Source: Dyadobacter sp. CY326 (GTDB lineage: Bacteria > Bacteroidota > Bacteroidia > Cytophagales > Spirosomataceae). Taken from it: a stretch of DNA of 64,000 nt. The notes under the pieces were generated by a model. The model was not told where the DNA came from, did no database searches, and saw only the letters and a program-made list of their open reading frames with translations. The translations under genes were made by a program, and so were the position numbers. Each line of letters opens with the position of its first letter. Positions within the stretch are counted from its first letter, which is position 1. Where the stretch lies: positions 248,001-312,000 of the forward strand of contig NZ_JAJUXI010000006.1 of the NCBI RefSeq assembly GCF_021390515.1. Reading direction: 5' to 3'. This document shows, in pieces, positions 51,225 through 60,225 of the stretch.

Positions 51225-52136
51225 CTATTTTTTCGGTTCGGATTTAACAACAGTAAGTGCAGTGGCTATCAGCGAGCCCACGTCAGCTAGGTTAGCGGGA
51301 ATGATTAATGTGTTTCCAGCTTTGGCTAACTTGCCAAATTGTTCCACATAATTCTCGGCGACTTTGAGCTGGACCGCCTCAACACCGCCCTCCATTTGAA
51401 TGGCCTGAGCCACCAGTTTGATACTATCTGCCGTTGCTTCTGCCACAGAACGCAAGGCCGCCGCCTCTCCCTCGGCTTCATTGATTTGCCTTAATCTCAG
51501 ACCTTCTGATTCTAAAACCACTTTCTGTTTCTGACCTTCTGCGACATTGATAGCTGCCTGCTTTTCACCGTCCGATTGCAGGATTACAGCCCTTCTTTCA
51601 CGTTCCGCCTGCATTTGTTTTTCCATAGCGATCAAAACGCTTTGCGGCGGAGTAATATTTTTGATCTCGTAACGCAAAACTTTAACGCCCCAGCCCGTCG
51701 CAGCTTCGTCAATGGATTCCACCACTGCGCGGTTAATGGTCATGCGTTCTTCAAATGTTTTGTCAAGATCCAATTTTCCGATTTCGCTTCGCATGGTCGT
51801 CTGTGCAAGCTGAATGACAGCAAATGTGTAGTCGGCGATGCCATATGCAGCTTTTTTTGGATCAATAACCTGTATGAAAATAACGCCGTCCATCCGCACC
51901 TGCACGTTATCGCGCGTAATGCATATCTGTTCTGGAATGTCAATGGCCGTTTCTTTGAGTGTGTATTTGTAGGCAATGCGGTCAAAAAAGGGAATGATGA
52001 AGTTGATGCCGGGTTGAAGGACTGCGTAAAATTTGCCAAGCCGCTCCATGATATACGCGGTTTGCTGCGGGATCACCTTGACGGTCATCAGAATCGTAAA
52101 AACGACGAGAACTAATAATATTACCAGTGGAGTCAT
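51225..52136 (-). CDS. SPFH/band 7 domain protein (stomatin/QmcA-like)
   Basis: This 303-residue protein has an N-terminal membrane helix (VILLVLVVFTILMTVKVI), an SPFH (band 7) domain about 25-190 (ERLGKFYAVLQPGINFIIPF, then ITPPQSVLIAMEKQMQAERE) and a coiled coil rich in Ala/Glu (EGEAAALRSVAEATADSIK). SPFH proteins form large rings in the membrane and help regulate proteases or lipids. The QmcA-like type is typically paired with NfeD, as it is here with one base between. It is transcribed away from the acyl-CoA dehydrogenase gene on the same strand. Confidence 0.92.
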   Translation of the reverse strand: MTPLVILLVLVVFTILMTVKVIPQQTAYIMERLGKFYAVLQPGINFIIPFFDRIAYKYTLKETAIDIPEQICITRDNVQVRMDGVIFIQVIDPKKAAYGIADYTFAVIQLAQTTMRSEIGKLDLDKTFEERMTINRAVVESIDEAATGWGVKVLRYEIKNITPPQSVLIAMEKQMQAERERRAVILQSDGEKQAAINVAEGQKQKVVLESEGLRLRQINEAEGEAAALRSVAEATADSIKLVAQAIQMEGGVEAVQLKVAENYVEQFGKLAKAGNTLIIPANLADVGSLIATALTVVKSEPKK

Positions 52137-52261
52137 ATTGAGTCAGGTTATGGTCTATTGCGAAAATAACCATAACAGGACTCCCTTCCTATTCGAATCA
52201 AGGTCGGTAAGGTGGAAACTTGCTCGTCGGTTTAAGACTGGGATGGATGGTCGAAAGAATA

Positions 52262-53428
52262 TTATTCTTTCAAGATTTCTTTTGAAATAACCAATTTTTG
52301 AATTTCGCTGGTTCCTTCTCCAATGGTGCAAAGTTTGCTGTCTCGGTAAAATTTTTCGGCCGGATAGTCCTTTACAAAACCATATCCGCCAAAGATCTGA
52401 ACTGCTTCGTTCGCAACTCTTACTGCGGTTTCGGAAGCGTGATATTTGGCAACGGAGCTCGCTAGGGACACTTTTTGTCCGGCGTCCTTCAATGCAGCGG
52501 CATGAAAAGTGAGTAAAGTTGAAGCCTGAACGTCCGTGTACATGTCTGCCAGCTTGAATGCAATCGCCTGAAAATCACAGATGCGCTTGCCAAATTGCCT
52601 GCGTTCTTTCGAGTAAGCAAGCGCAGCTTCATACGCACCGAGTGCAGTGCCAACACCCAATGCTGCAATGGAAATTCGGCCTCCGTCCAGCACTTTTAAT
52701 GACTGCACAAAACCATCGCCAATTTCACCAAGGCGCTGACTGTCAGAGATGCGGCAATCCTGAAAAATCAATTCAACCGTCTCGGAAGCACGCATGCCCA
52801 GCTTATCTTCTTTCCGCCCTGATGCAAATCCTGCGGTTCCTTGTTCAATGATGAATGCGGTGGCCCCGTGCTTGTCGCCCGGCTCGCCGGTTCGGGTAAT
52901 GATTACGGCAACGTCGCCGGTTTTTCCATTGGTGATAAAATTCTTAGTGCCATTGATTATCCAGTCGTCGCCGTCACGCACAGCAACTGTCTGCATATTG
53001 CCAGCATCTGAACCTGTATTTGGTTCGGTAAGGCCCCATGCGCCCACGTGCTGGCCCGAAGCAAGCTTGGGAAGATAAGTCCGTTTCTGACTTTCATTGC
53101 CGAACATCAGAATGTGATTCGTACATAACGAATTGTGCGCAGCGATGGACAAGCCAATAGAAGGGTCGGTTTTGGAAAGCGCTATGATGGCAGTGACATA
53201 TTCTTTATATCCTAATCCTGAACCGCCATATTCCTCGGGCACAATCATGCCCATTAAGCCCAATTCTCCCATGCTGTGAAACAGGGTTTTAGGAAAATGT
53301 TGCGCCTCATCCCACGTCCTGATGTAGGGTCGGATATGGATTGCTGCAAAGTCGCTGACGGTTTCACGTATCATGTTACACGTTTGTTCCCGCTGACTTT
53401 CAATTATATCGTGATTTACGGAATTCAT
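52262..53428 (-). CDS. Acyl-CoA dehydrogenase
   Basis: This 388-residue FAD enzyme catalyses alpha-beta dehydrogenation of acyl-CoA thioesters in fatty or branched-chain acid breakdown. The FAD-binding strand AWGLTEPNTGSDAGNMQT is at about 130-147, and the C-terminal helical domain has the YGGYGFVKDYPAEKFYRDSK run (in part) and ICTIGEGTSEIQ. The catalytic Glu is likely in GEGTSEIQ, the short- and medium-chain position. The ATG is clear (MNSVNHDIIES). It has no enoyl-CoA hydratase or thiolase neighbour in the window, so the substrate class stays open; leucine/isovaleryl-type is possible. Confidence 0.92.
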   Translation of the reverse strand: MNSVNHDIIESQREQTCNMIRETVSDFAAIHIRPYIRTWDEAQHFPKTLFHSMGELGLMGMIVPEEYGGSGLGYKEYVTAIIALSKTDPSIGLSIAAHNSLCTNHILMFGNESQKRTYLPKLASGQHVGAWGLTEPNTGSDAGNMQTVAVRDGDDWIINGTKNFITNGKTGDVAVIITRTGEPGDKHGATAFIIEQGTAGFASGRKEDKLGMRASETVELIFQDCRISDSQRLGEIGDGFVQSLKVLDGGRISIAALGVGTALGAYEAALAYSKERRQFGKRICDFQAIAFKLADMYTDVQASTLLTFHAAALKDAGQKVSLASSVAKYHASETAVRVANEAVQIFGGYGFVKDYPAEKFYRDSKLCTIGEGTSEIQKLVISKEILKE

Positions 53429-53540
53429 ATTTGTTGATGATTATATTTATGTTGCTCAATGTTAGCAAGAATTGGAAACTTTTCCCCATCCGTAAACGAA
53501 CAAATCCTATATCATGCGGTGAAGATTCACTTAAAAAAAT

Positions 53541-53548
53541 TACTTTTG
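53541..53548 (+). promoter_or_regulatory. Candidate -7 element for the UDP-sugar operon (TACTTTTG)
   Basis: An exact TAnnTTTG lies 93 nt before the dehydrogenase ATG, in a 213-nt AT-rich gap. No TTTG partner is clear at the expected distance. Confidence 0.4.
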
Positions 53549-53641
53549 CATTGAGCCGACTTTTTTAGACTTGGTTTAATACAATATTTTGAGGTTAATT
53601 AATAAGTGTCGTAACAGCTATATAATAATTATCACATTTTT

Positions 53642-54958
53642 ATGAAAATTGCAGTTGTAGGAACAGGTTACGTTGGTTTGGTTACCGGAACATGTTTTGC
53701 CGAAACGGGCAACCAGGTAATCTGCGTTGACATTGATGTTAAAAAAGTCGAACGTTTGCAAAAAGGGGAGATCCCAATTTATGAACCAGGGCTGGACGTT
53801 CTTTTTGATCGTAACGTTGCTGAGGGAAGGTTGTTATTTACAACGAATCTCGCAGAAGGCATCAAAGATGCTGAGGTAATATTCCTTGCACTTCCTACGC
53901 CTCCGGGAGAAGACGGATCTGCGGATTTGAAGTATATCCTGAAAGTGGCCGATGATTTGGGTCATATTCTTGATAAATACGCGGTGATCATCGATAAAAG
54001 CACAGTGCCTGTTGGAACCGCCGAAAAGGTGCATGCAGCCATTGCAGCCAATGCCAAAGTTGAATTCGACGTTGTTTCAAACCCTGAATTTTTAAGAGAA
54101 GGTGTTGCCGTTGAAGACTTCATGAAGCCTGACCGCGTTGTGGTTGGAACTTCGTCTGAAAAGGCAAAGAAAGCGATGGAGAAATTGTATGCTCCGTTGG
54201 TGAGACAAGGGAATCCGGTTATTTTCATGGACGAGCGTTCTGCTGAAATGACCAAATATGCTGCCAATTCATTCCTTGCCATGAAAATTACCTTCATGAA
54301 CGAGATCGCCAACCTTTGTGAAAAAGTAGGCGCTAATGTGGATGACATTCGTCGCGGAATAGGAACGGACAGCCGCATAGGAAAACGCTTCCTATTCGCT
54401 GGAATTGGTTACGGTGGAAGCTGTTTTCCAAAAGACGTTCAGGCGCTTGCGAAAACTTCAAAAGATTACGACTACGATTTCCGCATCCTGCAATCTGTTA
54501 TGGATGTGAATGATGATCAGAAGAAAAAGCTTTTGCCGATGGTTGATAACTATTTTGGCGGAAGTTTGAAAGATAAAACCATTGCAGTCTGGGGCTTGGC
54601 TTTCAAACCTTATACAGATGATATTCGCGAAGCACCGGCTTTGGAAAATATCAATGCATTGCTTGAAGCAGGTGCGCGCGTTACGGTTTATGATCCGGAA
54701 GCAATGAACAATGTGAAAGGAATTTTGGGAGATAAAGTTACTTTCTGCCACACGCCTTATGCAGCTTTGGACGACGCCGATGCTTTAATGATCTTCACGG
54801 AATGGCCTCAGTTCCGCACGCCTGAATTTGAAAAAATGGGTAAGCTGCTTAAAAACAAAGTAGTTTTTGACGGAAGAAACCTCTATGAACTGGAACAAAT
54901 GCGTGAAATGGGTTACACCTATTACAGCATTGGAAGAGAAAAAGTGATTCCAGCCTGA
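53642..54958 (+). CDS. UDP-glucose 6-dehydrogenase
   Basis: This 438-residue cytosolic NAD-dependent dehydrogenase oxidises UDP-glucose twice to UDP-glucuronate, a precursor of capsule, exopolysaccharide or UDP-xylose. The N-terminal Rossmann loop is GTGYVGLVTGTCFAETG, the catalytic Cys261 is in GYGGSCFPKDV, and the C-terminal domain has VWGLAFKPYTDDIREAPAL. GDP-mannose dehydrogenases are related, but the next gene makes the UDP-glucose assignment much more likely. It sits 39 nt before a UDP-glucuronate decarboxylase gene, so the two form a UDP-xylose module. Confidence 0.93.
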   Translation: MKIAVVGTGYVGLVTGTCFAETGNQVICVDIDVKKVERLQKGEIPIYEPGLDVLFDRNVAEGRLLFTTNLAEGIKDAEVIFLALPTPPGEDGSADLKYILKVADDLGHILDKYAVIIDKSTVPVGTAEKVHAAIAANAKVEFDVVSNPEFLREGVAVEDFMKPDRVVVGTSSEKAKKAMEKLYAPLVRQGNPVIFMDERSAEMTKYAANSFLAMKITFMNEIANLCEKVGANVDDIRRGIGTDSRIGKRFLFAGIGYGGSCFPKDVQALAKTSKDYDYDFRILQSVMDVNDDQKKKLLPMVDNYFGGSLKDKTIAVWGLAFKPYTDDIREAPALENINALLEAGARVTVYDPEAMNNVKGILGDKVTFCHTPYAALDDADALMIFTEWPQFRTPEFEKMGKLLKNKVVFDGRNLYELEQMREMGYTYYSIGREKVIPA

Positions 54959-54997
54959 GGAAGCCAAATACTAACATATAAACTATCTCATTTTTAA

Positions 54998-55990
54998 ATG
55001 AAACGTGTATTAATAACCGGAGCAGCGGGCTTTTTGGGTTCCCACCTTTGCGAGCGTTTTCTGAAAGAAGGCATGTACGTGATCGGGATGGACAACCTGA
55101 TTACTGGCGATATGCGGAACATCGAGCATTTGATGCCTGATCCCAACTTTGAATTCAATCACCACGATGTGACGAAATTCGTCCATGTGCCTGGTGACCT
55201 GGATTATATCATGCACTTTGCATCGCCTGCAAGCCCGATTGATTATTTGAAAATCCCTATTCAGACGCTGAAAGTGGGCGCAATGGGAACGCACAATTTG
55301 CTTGGCCTTGCCCGCGTGAAAAAAGCACGTTTTATAATTGCTTCTACATCTGAGGTTTATGGTGATCCATTGGTGCATCCGCAAACGGAAGATTACTGGG
55401 GCCACGTGAACCCGATCGGGCCGCGCGGTTGCTATGATGAAGCAAAACGTTACCAGGAAGCGATTACAATGGCTTACCACCGTTATCACGAACTGGAAAC
55501 GCGCATTGTAAGGATCTTTAACACTTACGGTCCCAGAATGCGCCTCAATGATGGACGTGTGTTGCCAGCATTCATTGGACAAGCGCTTAGAGGTGAAGAC
55601 ATTACCGTATTCGGTGACGGTTCGCAGACACGTGCGTTTTGTTATGTTGATGACCTGGTTGAAGGAATTTACCGCTTATTAATGAGCGATTATGCTTTGC
55701 CGGTTAACATTGGTAACCCTTCTGAAATCACCATTGGTGAGTTTGCCGAAGAAATTATCAAATTGACAGGAACAGATCAGAAAGTAATTTATCAGCCACT
55801 TCCACAAGACGATCCAAAACAGCGTCAGCCGGACATTACATTGGCGAGAGAAATATTAGGCTGGGAGCCGAAAGTTTCGCGTGAAGAAGGCCTTCGGATC
55901 ACTTACGATTACTTCCGCAACTTGCCAAAAGAAAGGTTGTACGAAGAGTCAAACCACAGAGGCTTCGAAAGTTTCAGTGAAACAAAATAG
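54998..55990 (+). CDS. UDP-glucuronate decarboxylase (UDP-xylose synthase)
   Basis: This 330-residue extended SDR has the cofactor loop [13 protein letters not shown], the active-site Thr/Ser in [15 protein letters not shown] and the Tyr146-x3-Lys150 pair in [11 protein letters not shown]. Other family-specific segments are [20 protein letters not shown] (in part) and [22 protein letters not shown] decarboxylates UDP-glucuronate to UDP-xylose in the cytosol. It is the second gene of the operon and ends at a perfect bidirectional terminator. No glycosyltransferase is adjacent, so the acceptor of the xylose is unknown. Confidence 0.93.
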   Translation: MKRVLITGAAGFLGSHLCERFLKEGMYVIGMDNLITGDMRNIEHLMPDPNFEFNHHDVTKFVHVPGDLDYIMHFASPASPIDYLKIPIQTLKVGAMGTHNLLGLARVKKARFIIASTSEVYGDPLVHPQTEDYWGHVNPIGPRGCYDEAKRYQEAITMAYHRYHELETRIVRIFNTYGPRMRLNDGRVLPAFIGQALRGEDITVFGDGSQTRAFCYVDDLVEGIYRLLMSDYALPVNIGNPSEITIGEFAEEIIKLTGTDQKVIYQPLPQDDPKQRQPDITLAREILGWEPKVSREEGLRITYDYFRNLPKERLYEESNHRGFESFSETK

Positions 55991-55995
55991 CATAT

Positions 55996-56030
55996 CAATA
56001 AAAAATCCCGCTTTGCGGGATTTTTTATTG
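55996..56030. terminator. Bidirectional intrinsic terminator
   Basis: The 16-nt arms 55996-56011 and 56015-56030 are perfect inverted repeats (AAAAAATCCCGC core) with a 3-nt loop. It closes the UDP-sugar operon on the plus strand and pyrH-frr on the minus strand. Confidence 0.9.
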
Positions 56031-56055
56031 CATAACATTGAAGTTTTGGCAAATG

Positions 56056-56616
56056 CTAAACCTCCATAATTTCTTTTTCCTTCGCATTGAAAACCTGCTC
56101 CACTTTCGAGATAAAGCCGTCAGTCAGTTTCTGAACGCGATCTTCGCTTAGTTTGATTAAGTCCTCAGCAACGCCTTCTTTTGTTAATTTACGCAGAGAA
56201 TTATTAGCATCCTGACGAATGTTGCGAATGTTGATCTTTGCGGTTTCAATTTCATTTTTAGCACGCTTAACGAGCTCCCGTCTGCGTTCCTCGTTCAATG
56301 GCGGAACCGAAATGCGGATCATTTCGCCATCATTGGAAGGCGCAAAACCCAGATTACCATTGCGGATCGCCTTTTCAATCTCGTTAATGATCTTTTTTTC
56401 AAATGGTCTGATTGCGATAGTCCTTGCGTCGGGCGTGTTAATTGTTGCCACGTTCTGCAAAGGCGTCATCGAGCCGTAATAATCAATCTGAAGGCCTTCG
56501 AGCATTTGCGGTGATGCTTTTCCAGCACGTATTTTACCTAACTCAATGATAAGGTGTTTGATGGCGCCCTCCATGGTGTCTTTGGCATCATCCAGATATA
56601 ATTCTATTTCTTCCAT
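56056..56616 (-). CDS. frr: Ribosome recycling factor
   Basis: RRF works with EF-G to split the ribosome after termination. This 186-residue protein has the typical three-helix bundle (residues 1-30 and 105-186) and beta/alpha domain: RAGKASPQMLEGLQIDYYGS near residue 32, PFEKKIINEIEKAIR about 92 and the RIRIPL-like RISVPPLNEERRRELVK at about 111. The length matches E. coli RRF (185). It follows pyrH on the same strand with 28 nt between; the pyrH-frr order is widely conserved. Confidence 0.97.
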   Translation of the reverse strand: MEEIELYLDDAKDTMEGAIKHLIIELGKIRAGKASPQMLEGLQIDYYGSMTPLQNVATINTPDARTIAIRPFEKKIINEIEKAIRNGNLGFAPSNDGEMIRISVPPLNEERRRELVKRAKNEIETAKINIRNIRQDANNSLRKLTKEGVAEDLIKLSEDRVQKLTDGFISKVEQVFNAKEKEIMEV

Positions 56617-56644
56617 TAGTTTGTAGTAAGATATTGTATTACTG

Positions 56645-57364
56645 CTAGTTAGATATCAAAGTGCCAACTTTTTCACCCATAACAAGGTCAAACAGGTTGC
56701 CCGGCTTGTTCATATCGAAAACAATGATCGGCACATTATTCTCTTTGCAAAGTGTGAAAGCCGTCAAATCCATGATTTTCAGGTTTTTAGACAAAGCTTC
56801 GTCAAATGTCAATTGCGTGTATTTTATTGCCAGCGGATCTTTTTCCGGATCGGCTGTGTAAACGCCGTCAACGCGGGTTCCTTTCAAAACCACCTCCGAT
56901 TCGGACTCAATGGCACGAAGTCCGGCTGTTGTATCTGTTGTAAAATATGGGTTTCCTGTTCCGGCACCGAAGATCACAACGCGTCCTTTTTCCAGGTGAC
57001 GAATTGCCCTGCGGCGGATCAAAGGCTCACAAACCTGTTCCATTTTGATCGCAGACATCAGGCGTGTGTTCATGCCATGTTTTTCAAGAGAGCTTTGAAT
57101 CGCCATGCCGTTGATAACCGTTGCCAACATGCCCATATGATCGCCCTGCACACGGTCAATCCCCGACTTTTCCACCGATGCACCCCGAAATATATTTCCA
57201 CCACCAATGACGATTGCAATTTGAACGCCTACTTCGGCAATTCTTTTGATTTCTCTTGCGTAATTGTCAAGAATATTGAAATCGATAACCTGGCCTTTGT
57301 CGCCGCCGTTAAGTGCTTCTCCGCTGAGTTTCAGTAGTAAACGTTTATATTTTGGTTCGGGCAT
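56645..57364 (-). CDS. pyrH: Uridylate (UMP) kinase
   Basis: PyrH phosphorylates UMP to UDP in pyrimidine synthesis. This 239-residue protein has [14 protein letters not shown] at the start, the phosphate loop [10 protein letters not shown], the UMP-binding [16 protein letters not shown] and the C-terminal [13 protein letters not shown]. It is the hexameric, amino-acid-kinase-fold type found only in prokaryotes. It precedes frr and follows the biotin-carrier gene on the same strand, 63 nt downstream of it. Confidence 0.97.
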   Translation of the reverse strand: MPEPKYKRLLLKLSGEALNGGDKGQVIDFNILDNYAREIKRIAEVGVQIAIVIGGGNIFRGASVEKSGIDRVQGDHMGMLATVINGMAIQSSLEKHGMNTRLMSAIKMEQVCEPLIRRRAIRHLEKGRVVIFGAGTGNPYFTTDTTAGLRAIESESEVVLKGTRVDGVYTADPEKDPLAIKYTQLTFDEALSKNLKIMDLTAFTLCKENNVPIIVFDMNKPGNLFDLVMGEKVGTLISN

Positions 57365-57427
57365 GATTGTGATGTAGGTGTTTTCGGCCGTAAAAATAAG
57401 CGTAGGAAGTTAAGATTAACAAGTAAT

Positions 57428-57961
57428 TTATTGAAACTCCAACAATACCTGATTTTTTTCAACGATTTGTCCTGCGGAGACTTTCAATGTTTTAACTATT
57501 CCGTTTCCGGATGATTTGATCGTATTTTCCATTTTCATGGCAACCAGCACGAGCAGATTGTCGCCCTTGCTGATCGTATCGCCTTCCGATACAGCAACGG
57601 ACTGGATCAGTCCGGGCATAGGTGCTTTTACGTTATTGATTTTGGTGCTGCTGCTATTTTGGAGGCCCATTCCTTCCAGAAGCAAGTCGAGCTCGTCTTT
57701 TGCTTTGGTATAAAAGTGCTGGCCGTTAATCAGCAAATGGAATGTCTTTTCAGCTGCGTTATAATCCAGCAATTCAATGTTGTAAGATTTATTTTGCCAA
57801 ATGGCGTGAAAGTGATTCTTCGCGACAGGCACAATATCGCCCTCAAAAAGCTGTCCGCCAATGGACCAATGACCTTTCTCTTTTGTAATCAAAAACTGAT
57901 CGCTGGCGGCATCGTCAGCATTCTCGATCGCGGGATTGGCGGAGACAGTTACTTTTAGCAT
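57428..57961 (-). CDS. Biotin carboxyl carrier-type protein
   Basis: This 177-residue protein carries a C-terminal biotinyl domain (about 108-177) with Lys143 in the canonical AMKMEN motif, preceded by APMPGLIQSVAVSEGD. The N-terminal 100 residues are a beta-rich domain (HWSIGGQLFEGDIVPVAKNH) typical of subunits of acyl-CoA carboxylases in Bacteroidota. No carboxylase alpha or beta gene is in the window, so whether it serves acetyl-, propionyl- or methylcrotonyl-CoA is open. Its first codons overlap the dusB end by 7 nt, implying translational coupling. Confidence 0.88.
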   Translation of the reverse strand: MLKVTVSANPAIENADDAASDQFLITKEKGHWSIGGQLFEGDIVPVAKNHFHAIWQNKSYNIELLDYNAAEKTFHLLINGQHFYTKAKDELDLLLEGMGLQNSSSTKINNVKAPMPGLIQSVAVSEGDTISKGDNLLVLVAMKMENTIKSSGNGIVKTLKVSAGQIVEKNQVLLEFQ

Positions 57962-58944
57962 ATGGCTTCGCTGTATTCGTGAATTACCTCCTGCAAAATT
58001 CCGTCCAGCTCCTCGAAAGTCATTCCTTCAACAAGCCGCATTCTGAATGGTTTGAAGTGGTCTAACCCTTTGAAATAATTGGTGTAATGTCTGCGCATTT
58101 CAAAAACCCCAGCCACCGGGCCTTTCCAGCGAATTGAAAACTCCAAATGTTTTCGGCAAACGGCCACGCGCTGTTCCATGGTCGGTGGCGCCAGTTTTTC
58201 ACCCGTTTTTACAAAATGTTTGATCTCATTAAATATCCAGGGATTGCCAATTGTCGCACGGCCGATCATGATGCCGTCAACGCCAAACCTGTTTTTATAT
58301 TCCACTGCTTTTTCGGGAGAATCTACATCGCCGTTTCCGAAGATTGGAATGGTTATGCGCGGGTTGTCCTTGATTTTAGAGATCAATGTCCAGTCGGCCG
58401 AGCCTTTGTACATCTGCACGCGCGTGCGGCCATGTACAGAAAGCGCTTGAATGCCAATATCCTGCAAACGCTCTGCAACCTCCTGCACATTCTTTGTGCT
58501 TTCATCCCAGCCCAACCGCGTTTTAACCGTAACCGGCAAATGTGTCGACTTGATTACTGCCTCAGTCATACGCACCATTTTCGGGACATCTTGCAACAAT
58601 GCAGCTCCTGCACCACGGCAAGCTACATTTTTTACCGGGCAACCATAATTTATATCAATCAAATCGGGATTTACGCGGGAAGCAATTTCGGCGCAAGATC
58701 CCATCGTTTCCACATCGCTGCCAAAAAGCTGAATGCCCACAGGACGCTCGTATTCAAATATATCAAGCTTCTGCACGCTTTTCGCCGCATCACGGATAAG
58801 GCCTTCCGACGACACAAATTCGGTGTACATCAAATCTGCCCCATTCTCCTTGCAAACCGCTCTAAACGGAGGATCGCTCACGTCTTCCATGGGTGCCAAA
58901 AGGAGCGGGAAATCGCCCAGCGTTATGTTTCCTATTTTTACCAT
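57955..58944 (-). CDS. dusB: tRNA-dihydrouridine synthase
   Basis: Dus enzymes reduce uridines in the D loop of tRNA using FMN and NADPH. This 329-residue protein has LLLAPMEDVSDPPFRAV at the start, the catalytic Cys about 102 in INYGCPVKNVACRGAGAALL (in part), FGNGDVDSPEKA and IMIGRATIGNPWIF. The MKTRLGW-like SVTVKTRLGWDES marks the FMN site. Members of the DusB branch modify U16 or U17. It is upstream of and overlaps the biotin carrier gene, and is divergent from the CPBP gene. The length is usual for DusB. Confidence 0.93.
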   Translation of the reverse strand: MVKIGNITLGDFPLLLAPMEDVSDPPFRAVCKENGADLMYTEFVSSEGLIRDAAKSVQKLDIFEYERPVGIQLFGSDVETMGSCAEIASRVNPDLIDINYGCPVKNVACRGAGAALLQDVPKMVRMTEAVIKSTHLPVTVKTRLGWDESTKNVQEVAERLQDIGIQALSVHGRTRVQMYKGSADWTLISKIKDNPRITIPIFGNGDVDSPEKAVEYKNRFGVDGIMIGRATIGNPWIFNEIKHFVKTGEKLAPPTMEQRVAVCRKHLEFSIRWKGPVAGVFEMRRHYTNYFKGLDHFKPFRMRLVEGMTFEELDGILQEVIHEYSEAIC

Positions 58945-59009
58945 TTCATTAAGGGAGGCCCCGTAATCTTATTTTTAAATTCATAATTAACTGTAAATTT
59001 ACACCAATT

Positions 59010-59981
59010 ATGCAAAATAGTAACCCGATTCAGGTTGTTTCCCGAGTGCCAGGCTTATGGGGCAGTTTATTGGTTTTGATCGGCTTTGTGCTAATCGGCA
59101 TGGCGGTGGGCAATATTCTGGCGGTGATGTTGATTGCACTCTACATGAAAATCGATCCCGATAACATTACAACAATCCTGAATCAGCTCATTACCAATCC
59201 TGTCGGTGTGAAAAACGGCTGGTATGCGTTAATGTTGCTTCAAGGGACCGTCCATTTCTTTTCCTATTTATTGCCTTCGCTGATTTTCTGGATTTACGTT
59301 GAACGCAAATCGATCAGCGAATTTGATTTTCGCGAAAAACCAGCGTTTAGGATCTGGCTTCTAGCTGTTTTGCTTGTTTTGGTTTCCATTCCCGTCAATA
59401 GCAAATTCATCGAATGGAACGCTGCCATGAAGCTTCCCGAAGCATTTTCTGCATTGGAATTGTGGATGCGCGACAAAGAGGATCAGCTTTCTGTCATGAC
59501 GGCTTTCATGACCAACTATAAACAATTCAGCCAGCTCCTCATTGCATTGCTAATCGTCGTTTTGCTGCCAGCATTGGGTGAAGAAGTGCTTTTTAGAGGA
59601 ATTATACAGCGAAAACTTGTTAGCGCATGGCAAAATTACCATCTTGGGATTTGGGTCGCCGCAGCCATTTTTAGCGCGATCCATTTTCAATTTTATGGTT
59701 TCCTTCCCCGCATGCTGCTTGGCGCATTATTCGGTTATTTGTATTACTGGACCGGAAATTTATGGGTTGCCATTCTCGCACACTTTGTAAACAATGGTTT
59801 TGTGCTTGTTATGATGTATTTGAACAACATTGGCGTTGTCAATATCGATATTGAAGAAACGAAATCGATGCCGGTAATGCTGGTGCTTTCTTCTTTGCTG
59901 GTTACATCGGGCATGTTATTTTCTATTTGGAAAGCAGGAGAAACGAAGCGTCACGCTGTGTTGACGGACAACGAGTTTTAA
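59010..59981 (+). CDS. CPBP family intramembrane glutamic endopeptidase
   Basis: This 323-residue protein has about eight membrane helices and the Abi/CPBP core: GEEVLFRGIIQRKL (motif 1, EE and R), then SAIHFQFYGFLPRMLLG (motif 2) and AHFVNNGFVLV (motif 3, His and Asn). CPBP proteases cut membrane proteins such as CAAX-type or bacteriocin-related substrates, or regulate lipid enzymes; substrates in Bacteroidota are not known. It is 22 nt before a DUF2007 gene and cdsA, so a link with membrane lipid supply is inferred. Confidence 0.88.
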   Translation: MQNSNPIQVVSRVPGLWGSLLVLIGFVLIGMAVGNILAVMLIALYMKIDPDNITTILNQLITNPVGVKNGWYALMLLQGTVHFFSYLLPSLIFWIYVERKSISEFDFREKPAFRIWLLAVLLVLVSIPVNSKFIEWNAAMKLPEAFSALELWMRDKEDQLSVMTAFMTNYKQFSQLLIALLIVVLLPALGEEVLFRGIIQRKLVSAWQNYHLGIWVAAAIFSAIHFQFYGFLPRMLLGALFGYLYYWTGNLWVAILAHFVNNGFVLVMMYLNNIGVVNIDIEETKSMPVMLVLSSLLVTSGMLFSIWKAGETKRHAVLTDNEF

Positions 59982-60003
59982 TTTTATAATTCAAAAAAAG
60001 AGT

Positions 60004-60225
60004 ATGGCTGAGAATTGGGCTAAGGCATTTCAGAGCGGACAAATTATCCGTGCAGAAATTGCCCGTGAAATATTAGAGCAAAACGGGATTGCAGCCGTCA
60101 TTATTGATAAGAAAGACAGCAATTATCCGGTTTTCGGGGCGTACGAGGTGCATGTCCTGGCAAGTGACCTTTCCAAGGCCCAAACAATAATAACGAATGA
60201 ATCAGCGCTTAAAGAATCTGAGTAA
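60004..60225 (+). CDS. DUF2007 domain protein
   Basis: This 73-residue cytosolic protein has the DUF2007 (putative signal-transducing) fold: SGQIIRAEIAREILEQNGI near the start and AYEVHVLASDLSKAQTII at the end. The fold resembles a small alpha/beta ligand-binding domain, and the function is unknown. Its 3' end overlaps the cdsA start by 29 nt in another frame, so the two are translated as a coupled pair. It is bracketed by the CPBP and cdsA genes, the usual Bacteroidota order. Confidence 0.85.
   Translation: MAENWAKAFQSGQIIRAEIAREILEQNGIAAVIIDKKDSNYPVFGAYEVHVLASDLSKAQTIITNESALKESE

Noticed and set aside
58147-58986. Open frame of 279 codons opposite dusB
   Set aside because: dusB is complete with all family motifs on the other strand; this frame has no recognisable domain.
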